Positions 47,028 through 59,550 of a stretch of DNA of 64,000 bases are shown in pieces. The translations under genes were made by a program, and so were the position numbers. The DNA lies in NCBI GenBank assembly GCA_905221605.1, contig CAJNDS010001447.1, positions 215,001 to 279,000 of the forward strand, in the 5' to 3' direction. The stretch comes from Symbiodinium natans (Eukaryota > Sar > Dinophyceae > Suessiales > Symbiodiniaceae). A model generated the notes under the pieces. That model was given only the letters and a program-made list of their open reading frames with translations. It ran no database searches and was not told the DNA's origin. Every line of letters starts with the position of its first letter. Position 1 is the stretch's first letter.

Positions 47028-48095
47028 GAAGCGGCTCCTGTACTATAGGATCCCTTTGTAAATGTACTACAATAACCCCCCCCCCCCCCTCCCCAAACCC
47101 TGTTTTAATTATTCAGGCCCCGATAGTACTTGGAGTCGTCTTGGGCTTGAGGACTTCGTTTTGGGCATCTTTTTTCGGCGTGGCTAGGGGTGTTGCAATC
47201 TGCGCAAAGTTCTTGTATCTGAGAAGACGACCTTCATGTAGAACCTGCTGGTTAGAAGATTCTTACGCTGCCAAATCTTCAAAGCGGTTACCTGCAACAA
47301 CATAGGGTGTAAGGCATGACTGGTGAAGGTCTGGCTCAGGAACTGATCAGCAACTTGTCGAGATTTACACTGCCCAAGGCCCTAGCACGACAAAGCCTAA
47401 ACTGCCGCAAGGCCCTATAGTCCTCCATGGCCTCTCTCGCTACCCCAACCCCGACACCCTAAACCCCAACCACCACCACGCCCCTAAACCCTCAACCCTA
47501 TAAACCGTATAAACCGTATGAACCCTAAGCCCCAACCCCCCCCCCGCCCGCCAGTACCCCTGAGGTCTGGGTAGACCTTCAACGCATGTATAGCAGCCCC
47601 GAAGGCCGAAGTGGAGGGCTTCCTATTCGTTTCAAATCCTCAAATTTCATCACTAACGCGAGGCCGCCTCGGCAAGGGTACCGAGGCGGCAGGAAGGGGG
47701 GTGGTCAGGGGCGGCATGCCCATCGAGCAACAAGCGGAGAGGGGGTGGGTTTTGGGTGGGGGGTAGGGGGGTTGGGGGGGGAAGGGGGGCGGGGGGGGGG
47801 AGGGGGGGGGGGGTCCGGCAACCGCGGCTGGTTACAGGTCGACTAGGTACCCATTCCGGGCCATAAAAAACTCGGCCTTGGGTACACTTCTCAGTGGTTC
47901 CCTAGACTTGGATCTAAACGCCCCAGACCTCCAGCCTCGGCGGATTAAACGCGTCTACGAAACCCCAAGACCGTAGATCTACATACCTAAACCCTACAAA
48001 CCTATGAGCTATTTTAAGGCGATTAAAAAAAACAAACCTAAACCCTAAACACCCCGTAGACCCCAGCCCCCCAGCCCCCCAGCCCCCCCCCCCCC
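47028..48095. other. GC-rich intronic stretch with G homopolymers
   Basis: Contains a hairpin GAGGCCGCCTCGG...CCGAGGCGGC near 47660-47690, G-rich tracts at 47755-47813 and poly-C at 48078-48098. A short + frame (MYSSPEGRSGGLPIRF) is not supported by splice sites. Confidence 0.45.
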
Positions 48096-48103
48096 CCTCC
48101 GAG

Positions 48104-48180
48104 GTGGGCCAGCGAGATGACGGAACCCTCTGAGCCCGCCTGCCCACCCTTGTCGATCCCGCCCCGCGGCTTTCCATTCT
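48104..48180 (+). CDS. Candidate exon after a poly-C tract
   Basis: The poly-C tract and CCGAG|G form an acceptor. The only open phase reads WASEMTEPSEPACPPLSIPP. The minus strand over the same bases is also open and looks coding (NGKPRGGIDKGGQAGSEGS), so the strand is uncertain. + is preferred because its phase follows the exon at 46968 and the neighbouring genes are on +. Confidence 0.35.
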
Positions 48181-50272
48181 TAAGCAGGGGTTTTGGGATT
48201 CGGGGTTTAGGGTTTAGGGTTTAGGGCTTAGGATTTCGGGATGCAGGGTTTGAGCGTTGCAGGGGTTGAGGAGTTGAGGGTTTGGGGGTTTGCTGCTTGC
48301 AGGTCTTTAGGGTTTTTGGAGGCTTAGGGCATGAGAGTCCGGGTTTTGACGCTCTGAACTAAAGGCACACGTGACAATGTATACCCAACAAGGAATAAGA
48401 CAGAAAAGCCCCCCGCCTCCCCTAAACCTTATAAACCCTAAACCCAAAACCCTAAACCATGAAGAAGCCCTAGCCCTGTAACAAGCGGGTAACAGGGGTG
48501 GTCTGTTTGGGGGGCAGGGGTGAGGGCGCAGGAGGGGGGCTGGGGGGGGGGAACTCGAAGCACCCAACCCTACTTGGAGCTTCATGGTACGAATAACCAA
48601 TTATAAATGTACATATAACCCACTTACAAGTGCCCTAATATGGTTATAATCTGCCTGAAGCCTTTAATTTCTAGAGGAGCGTCAAGGTCAGAAGCCTTGA
48701 AACCCTTCTGAGCCTTGGGTGCGGGGACGTCCTAAACCCTAAACCCTATAGACCCTAAATCCTCGCTACGTTCGTTTAGGGACTGAACCCCCGAGCATGT
48801 TGCTGCGTCAGGACTGTTTGGTGTATTTTCAGTCTTGCCTTCACGTTTAGGGTTTGAGCTCTTTGCGTTTAGGGCTTTGGGTTTAGGGTTGAGGCTTTGG
48901 GTTGAGGCGCTCAGGCCCCGGTACTCTTCGCCGTAACACGTATGGTTTTGAACGACGAGAGCTCCGTTTTTCAGAGACCAAAATGCCTTAAACCCTGATC
49001 CCTAATGCGCTACAGCTACACGTCGAAACTCGGTTGTTTCATACTCTGTGTGCCTTCATTAAGTTACTTGGCCACATGTGCATCTTCTGTTATGGGCGTG
49101 AAAAAGGTTGCATCTCTGCGCAAATTCTGTGAGCACGCGCCATTTTGTTGGTTTCAAGATTTGTTTTTGGCATCGCTTGTTCGTCGATTTTTGTTCGTTT
49201 CGCCGAACCCCGAAAGGGGAGCAAGGGGGGCAAACTTAAAGCAGGCCAGGGCTACAAACCCTAGACCCAAAACCCCGAAACCCGATCCCTAAACCGCAAA
49301 AACCCTAAGACCCTACCTCAAACCATGCCCAAAAGCCCGACCTAAGTTTGGCCCGAAACGAGCCTTGCCCTAGGGTTCAGGAGTAGAGGCCCTTTTCGGT
49401 TTTCGTCAGGGTGGAGGTAGCCTAGCATGTCCCAGAGCCCTACTTGGAGGTTCAGGGTACTGATTGTACCAATAATCATTATACATATAACCCAAGTACA
49501 TATATAACCCACGTATAACCCTATTAGGGCACTCAAGGGGCTTATAGTGGGTTAAAAGTACAGTTGTAATTGGTTCAGAGGTATCCCTAAACCCTAAACC
49601 CTAAACCCTAAACCCTAAACCCTAAGCCCTAAGCCCTAAGCCCTAAGCCCTAAACCCTGAACCTCCCAGTATGAAGCTACAGCCTAAAATTCAAGGTCCA
49701 GTCTCATTGCTTCGGAGATGGTGCAGCTCCGAGCGTGATAATGAGATGCTGATGCATAAGGCTGTAGGTTGGAATCTCTAAACCCTGAACTGCAGACCCT
49801 AAACTTCAGGGCATTTAAGGGGACTCAGGATTTTACTAGGATCAAGTTTTCTGACAGCTAAGTGGTTTGAAGGATTGTTGGGCTAAGCCCTAAACCCTAA
49901 CCCAACCCCTACAAGGCATGTAGGGCCTTGTGGTTTCAAAGGTCCCTAGGGGCTTGAGAGCTTTTGGGTGCACCCTGGGGTTTAGGGTTTAGGGGAGGGT
50001 TTAGGGTGAATCCATAAGCCCTTCTCTTGGACCCTATAATCTTGGGTAGGTTTATCGTCTCAGGAGCCCAAAGAAAGTAACCCAAAGGACAACTCAGCCA
50101 AGTACAAGGAATGATGCCGGATGTATACCTTAGGCGCGCAAAAAAGGAAAATTGAATCATGGGGGCTAATGAACGGGGGGTCAATATTCGGGCGAGCAAT
50201 TGTCTGCGAAGGGGTGTTCGGAAGGACGCTTCTTCGCGACAGTCGTCACGTCAGGCCTTCTGAAGTGGTACC
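48181..50272. other. Repeat field with partial family C elements
   Basis: Holds a half family C element at 48570-48655 and a longer one at 49441. A 95-codon + frame near 49005 has no homology or splice support. Telomere-type units and a CCCTAAG block (about 49620-49650) make up the rest. Confidence 0.5.
49441..49587. mobile_element. Family C element, right end lost
   Basis: TACTTGGAGGTTCAGGGTAC start and the interior ACCCTATTAGGGCACTCAAG are present. The right-hand inverted end is not. Confidence 0.7.
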
Positions 50273-50351
50273 CGAAACCCTAAACCCTAAACCCTAAACC
50301 CTAAACCCTAAACCCTAAACCCTAAACCCTAAACCCTAAACCCTAAACCCT
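50273..50351. repeat. CCCTAAA array
   Basis: About eleven units immediately before the exon at 50357. Confidence 0.95.
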
Positions 50352-50356
50352 GCCAG

Positions 50357-53300
50357 AGCCACTGGCGATTCTTTCCCTGCGTCGCTGTTGAGGTCTGGAA
50401 CATGCTAACAACGATGGTCGCGCAGGCCCCTTCTGACTTCTGACCACCTCTCCACGGTTTCGGGTTTAGGGTTTAGGGTTAGGGTTGCGGGTTTAGGGTT
50501 TAGGGTTTAGGGTTTGGGGTTTAGGGTTTAGGGTAAGACCTGAGCCCATGAGCCCAGGAATGAAGGGCTTAGGTTTAGGGTTGAGGGTTAAGCAGGGACT
50601 TGGGTTTAGGGCTTAAGGTTTTTAACAACACTCTTCTGTCTTCTGACCACCTCTTTCATGAAGGAAGACCTGAGCCCTCGAGCCCAGGCTGGAAGCGCTT
50701 AGTTTTCAGGGTTTCCGGTTTAATGTAGGGTTTGAGGGTCAAGTAGGGATTTGGGTTTGCGGCTTAAGGTTTTGGGTTCAGGGCTTAAGGATTGAAGGCT
50801 AGGTCGGTTTCTAGGACATTTATGTTTTCCCCTCATTGGGTTTCAGCGGATCCTATTCAGGAATTTGTTTTTGGATGGTTTTAAGCGCCATCCTAGAAGG
50901 GTTTAGGGTTTAGGGTTTAGGGTTTATGATTAGGGATTTGGGTTCAGGGTGTAAGGCTTTGGGTTTGGGGTTTACATCTTCGTGGGCAAAGATCCATGCG
51001 CAAGGCCTGCAGAAGATCGACTGCCCCGGGTCCCTCGCCCTCAACCGTTTAAAGCGCTAGAGAACAAACATCCCGTGAGCCTTGTTTGTTCTGAAACCCT
51101 ATCTTGCTAGGACCGGGAGTAGGCCCTTTTTTCTTTTTTTTTTGTTCGGGTTGGGGTTCCTTTATAACCCCCCTACAACCCAAAAGGGTACCCTCTTTAT
51201 TCCTAGGTTACTCCCGAGTCTAGCTTGTGTTCCTTACATGAAGGTCTCAGGGCCAAAGCCCTGTCCACTAGGCCGGCTGCGCAGGTCAAGGCAGCCAAAA
51301 GATCCCTCCCAATCCCCCCAAGTCCTGAACCCTGGGCCCGGGCCCTAAGCCCTAAGCTAAGCCCTAAGCCCTAAGCCCTAAGCCCTAAGCCCTAAGCCCT
51401 AAGCCCTAAGCCCTAAGCCCTAAGCCCTAAGCCCTAAGCCCTAAGCCCTAACTACTCAACCCCCCCGAAACCTCGTCTTTGCGTCTGGCAGGAGCGCAGC
51501 GGGTGCCTTGCGCGCCGAGGCATCCCCTCCCCCAAATAATAAACCCCCCCTCCCTACCCCCTATCATCAAAAATTATATCAAAGAACCCCCAATATCAAA
51601 CCCCCCCCCCCCCAATGTTCTGTAATGTAGCGATAATGGGGGCATTTAATATTGGGGGGTGGGGGGGGGGGGGTTTAATATCAGGGGGAGGGGATTACCA
51701 CAAACCCTGGCTGTTGTTGGGTTGGGCTGCAGGGGTATCTGGGTAAACTGTGGTTCTTAGTTAGAGGGGGGGGGGACTCATGTACCCCATATTCCCCATG
51801 TGAAGAGAATTGTTGAGAGTTCTTTTCTTTTTTTGGGGTGCACGTGGCTCAACGTTGCAACGGCTTGAAGTGATTCTGAGCAGGAGATGTGGCGATTGAC
51901 CCCAGCGAGCGCCGGAAGCTTAGATAGTGTCTTGCACCCGTCAACAAAACACCCTCAAACTTACACCCCTACACCCATAAACTGGTAGACCCCTACACAG
52001 CCTCAGACCCTCATACCCCACGATCCCGTGCCACTCTCGCACTTGCAGCAAGAACAGCGCGCGGCTGTTTTTGTATGAGAGGTTTGGACTTTCGGGTTGG
52101 GGGGGGGGGGGGGGGATTGTGGAGGAGGATTCGTGACGCACAGGCTCAGGATGTAGGGCCGGAGGTGGATACCTGAACCCTGGACCCTAAGCGCTAAAAC
52201 CAGAACAAAAAGCCTCGTGATACTCATATGTCTGTCAGCAGTATGAGCCCTCATTGAACCCGGCTTTTTGCGTGCTTGTGCTGGGTCTGAGATGGTTTTG
52301 AGGTTTAGGGTTTAGGGATGCAGGGCTCCTCATTTGGACTTACCTGTTTGTTGGTTCGGTGGTTTAGGGTTTAGGGTTTAGGGTACTGTGGGATGTTCCC
52401 CCTTACTAAGAAAGACTGTTAGAAGAAGCTGGGGGGGGGGGGCCCTCCCAAGGTCATGCTCTACTAGCAATTGAAGCTAGGTACGCTGTACATGCAAAAG
52501 GAACACATTTTTGCGGGGGTGTTAAGGTCACCTTCCAGAGTCTACTTGTCGTAGGGTTTTAGGGTTTTGGGTTTGGGGTTTCTGGTTTAGAGGCGCAAGT
52601 TGGGAGGTTTCTCAAGAGAGGGGTCCCCTTTGTCGAGTTCCTCTAACACGGGTGATCTACACCCTACTTGGAAGCCCTTTTGATTTAGTATGTAGGGTGA
52701 GTGAATATGGCCGTAAAGGTACCTCAATGGGAGGTTTTGCAGTCAGGGCATCATATCCGACCTTGTCGGATCGAGGTGCTGTCCTGGTGGACTTCATGGT
52801 AGGCCACGTGCACTATCGGGTTCAACTCTTGCAATGGCCTTTGTGTGGGGGACAGGGTGGGGAACGGTTGGGAGCTACGCATGAGGGCACCTAAACCCGA
52901 AGCTCTAAACCCTAAACCCTAAACCCTAAACCCCAAACCCCAAACCCCAACCCCCAAACAAGCCGAGTAGATGGTTCATCGATGCTTTGGGGCCTCTCGG
53001 CGTTCCGAAGCTGCCCGGGGCTGCCCACACCCTAAACTCTAAACCCTAAACCCTAAACCCTAAACCTAAACTGCCACCTTGCTTCAAAAGTTCCAGGGCA
53101 CTTCAGGGCTGCAGATGACGTATTCAAGCCACTGCTCCATCGGGGCCTTGGGATGTTTACGGCGTCCGGGCCAAGGCTTTCAGAGTTTACAAAAGGATTT
53201 GGGGTTTAGGGTTTAGGGTTTAGGGGTTGGGGGTTTAAGGCTTTCAGAGTTTAAATCCCCTCTCCCTCATATTGGGGGATTTTACGATTAGGGGGTAGGG

Positions 53301-56300
53301 GGGTGGTTCATGTTAGGGGGACGGGTTTAGAACAGTAGTACTTAGCGAGGGTTCGGGTCGGGGGTTGGGGCCTTTTTTGATTTTTTTGGGGGCCTACGGA
53401 GCAGAACACCAGGTGTGGCGCTCGCCTGTAAACTAAACGGCAAACGGCTTGAGCTTGGCGACTGCACATGGACTCTCAACCCTGAACCCTATAAACCCTC
53501 AACCCTGCACCCTCAACCCCAAACCCACAACCCTAAGCCCTCAACCCCAAACTTTGATTTTTGTATTTCAAGCCCTCAACCCTGAACCCTAAACCCTCAA
53601 CCCCGCCTTTCTAGTACTAAGTTACTAAGTTCTTGATCACCGGGTCCGCAGGCCTCTCTACGAAAATCAACTTGTGGGACAACACTGTCCACCTGGCCTG
53701 CGCGGTTTCTTGGGCTGAAACGGTTCAGGGTGTAGGATGTTAGAGGGCCATATAGGGTGTACAGGGTATATAGGGTTTATGGGGTTTATAGGGTTTAGAG
53801 GGTTTATAGGGTTTATAGTGCGCACAGGGCCTTCTGGGGTGTAGGAGTTTATGAGGTTCAGGGGATTGATGGGATTTCAGATTTAAGGGTTTAGGGTTCT
53901 TCAGTTGAGGAGCCTTGGGCTTCTTGGGGGCTTAGGGGGGAAGGGGGCGGTGCCCTGACAAGCCTTCAAGTCTCAGAGGGTTTAGGGTTTTGGCTCAGGG
54001 TCTGGGATGGTTGAAGCTCCGAGCCCACCAAAGCCTACGCCCAAGACTCTGCGAATCCCAGAGATGGACCCTGCTTAGGGCTTGGGGGGGGGGGGGGGGG
54101 TGGGCGAGTAGAATTATATAGGGGATGATCAAATGATGGCAAATGTGTTTCACATGAATGCCTCATATGTTGGTTATCTTGAGATCCGAGAGGATGATAG
54201 TGATAGCTCAGGTCATTCCGCACACGTCTTTAAATCAATCCTTGGCAAGAAGTTCGAGGGCAGTTCATGAACCATGTGCCACTGTAAGAAGCAAGTTGTC
54301 GCATCTTTGCAGACGGAAGAAAGGTCCAGCGATCATGGGCCTAGGATTGAGCCTTCGAGCCCGAGGGGAGTAGGGTTTAGAGGGCTTCGGTTTGCTTATG
54401 GCGTCTTATGCGAAAAGGGTTCGGGAGAGGTGCTCAGCTATATGGCCTGCCCCAAAAAGGAACTAATTTAGGAAACTACCCATGTGCCAGCAAGTGAGAG
54501 CTTTCTGTCGCTTGGCGGAGTGCGCAGAGTGCGCCGGGCTGATTTCTTCAGACAGAGCAGGGCCAGGACTGTTCCACTTATTTGAGAAGCTTCGATTCCC
54601 CCGCTTTAGGCTCCACCTAAGCCCGGAACCAAAACTAGACCTCCACATAACACACACGTATCGCCTGCAGTTGCCTTAACTCTTCACCCTGTAAGCCTCT
54701 CACTAGGCCCCTTCTAGGCGCCAGTAAATTTTAATCCCTAAACCCTAAACCCTAACCCCAGGCCATGATGGTGCGAACTTTTTGTGTAGGTCAACCTGGG
54801 ACACTTCTTTTCAGGGGTTTCGGGGTTTAGGGTTTAGGGTTAAAGGGTTTAGGGTTTATTTTGGAAATTATAGGCTTCCAGGTTCAGGGCGCCCGCTTTT
54901 TGGGCAGAGGTCCTGGACAGCTACTTGATGATGCCCGGGCGGCCAACGACCCTTCCGGAGCTGAAGGCTGCGGGGGGTTTGTGTTTAGGGTTTAGGGTTT
55001 AGGGTGACGAATATAGGGGGCTTAATAATTAGATCAGGGGATTCTAGTATATTCATAAAGGGGCCGTCAGGGAATACCATTAGTACTTACTCCGACCCCT
55101 GTCGTAGGCTTTTATTTCCCCTTGGTTTCGGGCTTCTAAGCCCCCTTAAACCAACAAGGGTACCTTTCTTGTTTTATTCCTAGGTTACTCTTGGGTTCTA
55201 CTAAGGATCCTAAACGGCCAGGGTTTAGGGGTCAGGGGTTGGGGTTCAGGGTGTAGGGTTTAGGGTTTAGGGTTTAGGTTTTAGAGTTTAGGGTTTAGGG
55301 TTCACCTTAGAGCTTAGGGCTGAGGGCCTTGACTTTTGTCCAGAAATTCCAGTTCCAACGTTGGCGTCGGGTTCGGCGCATCCATAACTACCAGGGTACC
55401 TAACTTCCTAATTCCCTACAAAGAATCCAGAAGACCCACTAAGCTCAACACCCTAAACCCTAAACCCCTAAACCGCCCTAAACCCTAAGGCCCTAAAGCC
55501 GAACTTTTAGGGTCCCCCTTACAGGAGCCCAATCTCCTGAACTACGCATTCGGGAACATCGCAAAACCCCAAAAATTTCGAGTATGGGGCAGATGCAACT
55601 GCTCTTCCTTTGGACCAGTGTGGTAGCCCCTGGGTTCAGGTTTAGGATTTAGGGTTTATCGGAGTATAGTCCTTGACCTTCAAGAGCATATGGGGGGCTT
55701 TGGCAAGTTAGGGCACTGTTATTTCATCATTTCTATCTTACCTTTTTCTCACTGATGATCCATCGTTGTTGTGGGCCCTTTCTGAGAGACTCTTGCGCAA
55801 ACTACTTTGTCAACTAGTATCCAGAATCTGACAGAGCCTGCGATAGGAATAACCCCCTCATATTCTGCGCATTTCCCAAAATAGGGTACCCCTGATATAC
55901 CCCAAAATACTAGAATCCTTATTTTTGGGAAACCTCACATATCTTCTCCGTTCAACCTAATCTTCAGCCTGTCGAAGCTTCTGGGTGACGAGGGGGCTCC
56001 TGGGAATCTTCGTCCTCCGCACTTGCCCACATTCCCGAAGCTTGAACAGCGTACTGCTTAAAACCGGAGGCTTCTATACTATAGTACGAATTTGACTAAG
56101 GTTTCTTGGGTCACACATACCGATGTGGGGGTTGATCGACATTGTGGAGGGGGGGGGTGTCTACCAGCAAAAAGCCCTTAAAAGCCTTACCCTTCTCGTG
56201 CCACATGGGGCCCACAACTTTAGCTCAACTCTTGAAGCTTTTGGCTTTCTGTGCCACAAAGGGTACCCCCCCCCCCCCCCCCCCCCCCCCGGCCCCCGGC

Positions 56301-57154
56301 AAGCAAAGGGCTTAGGGCTTAGGGCTTAGGGCTTAGGGCTTAGGGCTTAGGGCTTAGGGCTTAGGGCTTAGGGCTTAGGGCTTAGGGCTTAGGGCTTAGG
56401 GCTTAGGGCTTAGGGTTTAGGGTTTAGGGTTTAGGGTTTAGGGTTTAGGGTTTAGGGTTTAGGGTTTAGGGTTTAGGGCCTTTAGGGTTTAGGGCCTTTA
56501 GGGTGCCATTCTGGCTCTGGCAGGTTGTGGCGGCCACTTGCTTGAAGGCCGATATCCGCAAACTGTCAAAGGGCTCATTGTCTCCCCACATCGAGAGAGT
56601 ATTAGGGGCTTCGGCTTTAGGGTTTAGGGTTTAGGGTTTAGGGTTAGTACATGGTTGCTTTTCAGAGGACCCAAACCTCTTAGTTAAGGAAAATCAGGGT
56701 TTGGGTGCAGGGTGGACCTATCGCTTTATTGGGGATGCTTACTATGTGATTCCAAGAGTATTCTTTTGGACTCGGGTCGACATTGACAACAAGTATTCTC
56801 CAACGTAGAATTTTTTTAGGGCAGCATACATTCGAATATGAACTTACTTTGAGACCAATCACGAACCCCAAGCAGAACTGCATGAGAGCCTTCAGGTGCA
56901 GACAGGAAAGTCCGCGACCTGAGGAGCCCCTAAGCCGTTAGCGTTTAGGGTTCTAGGGATTAGGGTTTCGGTTTCGGGTTTAGGCTTTAGGGTTTAGGGT
57001 TTCGGGTTTGAGTTTAGGGACTAATAGACCTACCCACTCGCGAAGCAGCTAGATTTTTTCCGAACGCCCAACCAAGATGCCCAAACCCCAAAACCAAGCC
57101 CCGAGTAAAAGCTGAATTTCATTCCTCAGCGCCCCGCCCTATCCACCTAACCTC

Positions 57155-57196
<42 letters not shown>

Positions 57197-57719
57197 CAAT
57201 AAAACAAAAAATCAAGGAATACTAGAGGAAGTCTAAGATCGTTTACAGGGTATAGGATGGAGTTGACCCCCCAGAATACTACAACATACCATACTCCTAG
57301 GGGGATGTGGGGGTGTTGAAGGAGAGACTGGCAACCCCCAGAGCAACTCCGGCCCCACTGTCGTGCGCTGATCACCCTGGTGCTGGACTTAGGGTTTAGG
57401 GTTTAGGGTTTAGGATTGAGGAACGGAGGCGCGAGTCAGGCCCCGACGTCCAAGTACTCCGCGTCCTGGACAACGGACGGTGGCTGAAAGAAGGCCAAGC
57501 ATGGCCAGAGTCTGCAGGCCCTTCGACGCCCGTCGATCTGGCGCAATGCAGCGGGACAACCCGCCCCCTGCATTGTGCTCGCACCCGCATCAACGGCATG
57601 CTCATGTCTTTGCCGTGGCTCCTGCAGGGCCGTACGGATTTCCATGTCTCCGATTGGATCCATGAACGCTGGCTTGGGTGGGTTGGAATTTTAGGGGACG
57701 GGATCAAGGTTTTTTTTTT

Positions 57720-57750
<31 letters not shown>

Positions 57751-58782
57751 TGGGGGGCGGGGGCATCCTCAGCACCTCTACATCTCCATCTCCGCGCGCG
57801 CAGGTGTGCGATGTGTTTGGCGAGCAGAGCAAAGAGTGCCTTGGGATCAAGTTCCGTGCGGTGTTAGGGTTTAGGGGCTTGGGAGTACATTCGTGCGTCG
57901 GGCTTCCTGCAGCTTGATGGTTAAGGTTGTTGAACCCAGTTGAGGTTCACTTCCCGTTTCGAAGGGTAGAAGTGCGGTATAAGGGTTGCCCCAGGCAGGG
58001 TTTTGTTGTCAGGGATTTAGGGTTAGCCCTAATCCCTAAACCCTAAACCCTAAACGCTTATTGGCAAGCTGCTTTGTTGAATGGGCTTAGGACTGCCTAG
58101 AACCCGCACGGCCCCAGTGTTCTCGGCAACTCTGAAACCCTAAACCCTACTTGAGGTTCAGGGTACTTTATGAACCCAATACTAACTGTACTTATAACCC
58201 AATTATAGCCATATTAGGGCACTTAAGGGGCGAAAGCACAGCTATGACTTGCATTTGGTTAATAAGCCCCCTGTACCTTCAAGTAAACCTTCAACCCCGC
58301 AAAGGAATGCCTGAAGGCTCCAAAGCCGATCGCGGTCTCTTCGGGGGCGGGGGGGAGGAGAGGTCTATAGGGCTTTGGGCTTTAGGGCTTTCGGGGTTTA
58401 GGGTTTAGGGTTTAGGGTCCTATGGCACTGGATAGCCCTGTCCATTTGCCCTGTTTGGGTTCTAGTTCACTTACAAGGACAAGCAGCGCTTTGCAAAGGT
58501 TACGTACCCTTATTAGTAGTACGGGTGCTGGGTTCCCAAGAGTAAGTAAGGATTTCATCCCGCGCCCTACTAATCCCTAACCCAGAGCAGGCCCTCATTC
58601 CCTTTTTTAGGGTGTAGATTCCCTTATCATCCCCTTTACACCAAAAAGGGTACCCTTTTTATTCCTAGGCTACTCCTGTGTCTAGATATATGCGTTCACC
58701 GTAGCCCTAAACCCTAAACCCTAAACCCTAAACCCTAAACCCTAAACCCTAAACCCTAAACCCTTCAATATTATACTAAGTT

Positions 58783-58817
<35 letters not shown>

Positions 58818-59513
58818 TTTTTTCAAAAAATGTATTTATTTATTTATTTATGTATATATGCCAGGACCGGGAGTAGACCCTTTTTGTCTTGTTTTAGGGT
58901 TGGAGTTCCCTTATAATCCCCTTAAAACCAAAAAGGGCACCCTTTTATTCCTAGGTTACTCCCGGGTCTAGTACTTGTATGTGCAGTAACACAGACGACC
59001 CGAAATACCCGTTCGGGTCAAGCCTTGACTCCCCAAAGCCCGAACTCCCCAAGCCCCCAAACACGACATTACCCTGCACCCTAAACCCCAAACCCTAAAC
59101 CCTAAACCCTAAACCCCAAACCCCGAACCCTGAACCCTGAACCTAAACCCCACTCGGTCTGCAGTCAAGGTATTACAAGCAGGAAAACTCTGTTGAATAC
59201 TCCGAGGCTGCCTCGGCCCTGGAGGGTTTCTGGGGTGCTTAAAAATAAGGGTTTAGGGTTTGGGGTTTGGGGTTTAGGGTTTGGGGTTTAGGGTTTAGGG
59301 TTTGGGGTTTAGGGTTTGGGGTTTAGGGTTTGGGGGATTGGGGTTTGAGGTTTAAGGTTTAGGGTTTAGACTTGTAGGGTTCTTGTCGGTTGCCTGAGAA
59401 CTGAGATATTTTCATGTAGGGGACTTTTGGAAACGCAAGCCGCAAACCACCCTGAAGAACACCCAACACCCTTAACCCCCCCCCTCCCCACCCGCCCTAT
59501 TCCGAGTACCTTG

Positions 59514-59550
<37 letters not shown>

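Noticed and set aside
53652-53704. A WD40 repeat (INLWD)
   Set aside because: Only the LWD triplet fits. In phase with the next exons it forms helix 2 of a cyclin fold, which explains the whole exon.
53980-54000. TTTTGGCTCA resembling the dinoflagellate spliced leader
   Set aside because: Only ten bases match, it is embedded in telomere-type repeats, and no donor or leader gene structure follows.
57396-57707. A 103-codon minus-strand frame
   Set aside because: The + strand over the same bases is equally open, fits better with + strand cyclin exons and has a usable acceptor. The minus frame has no homology.
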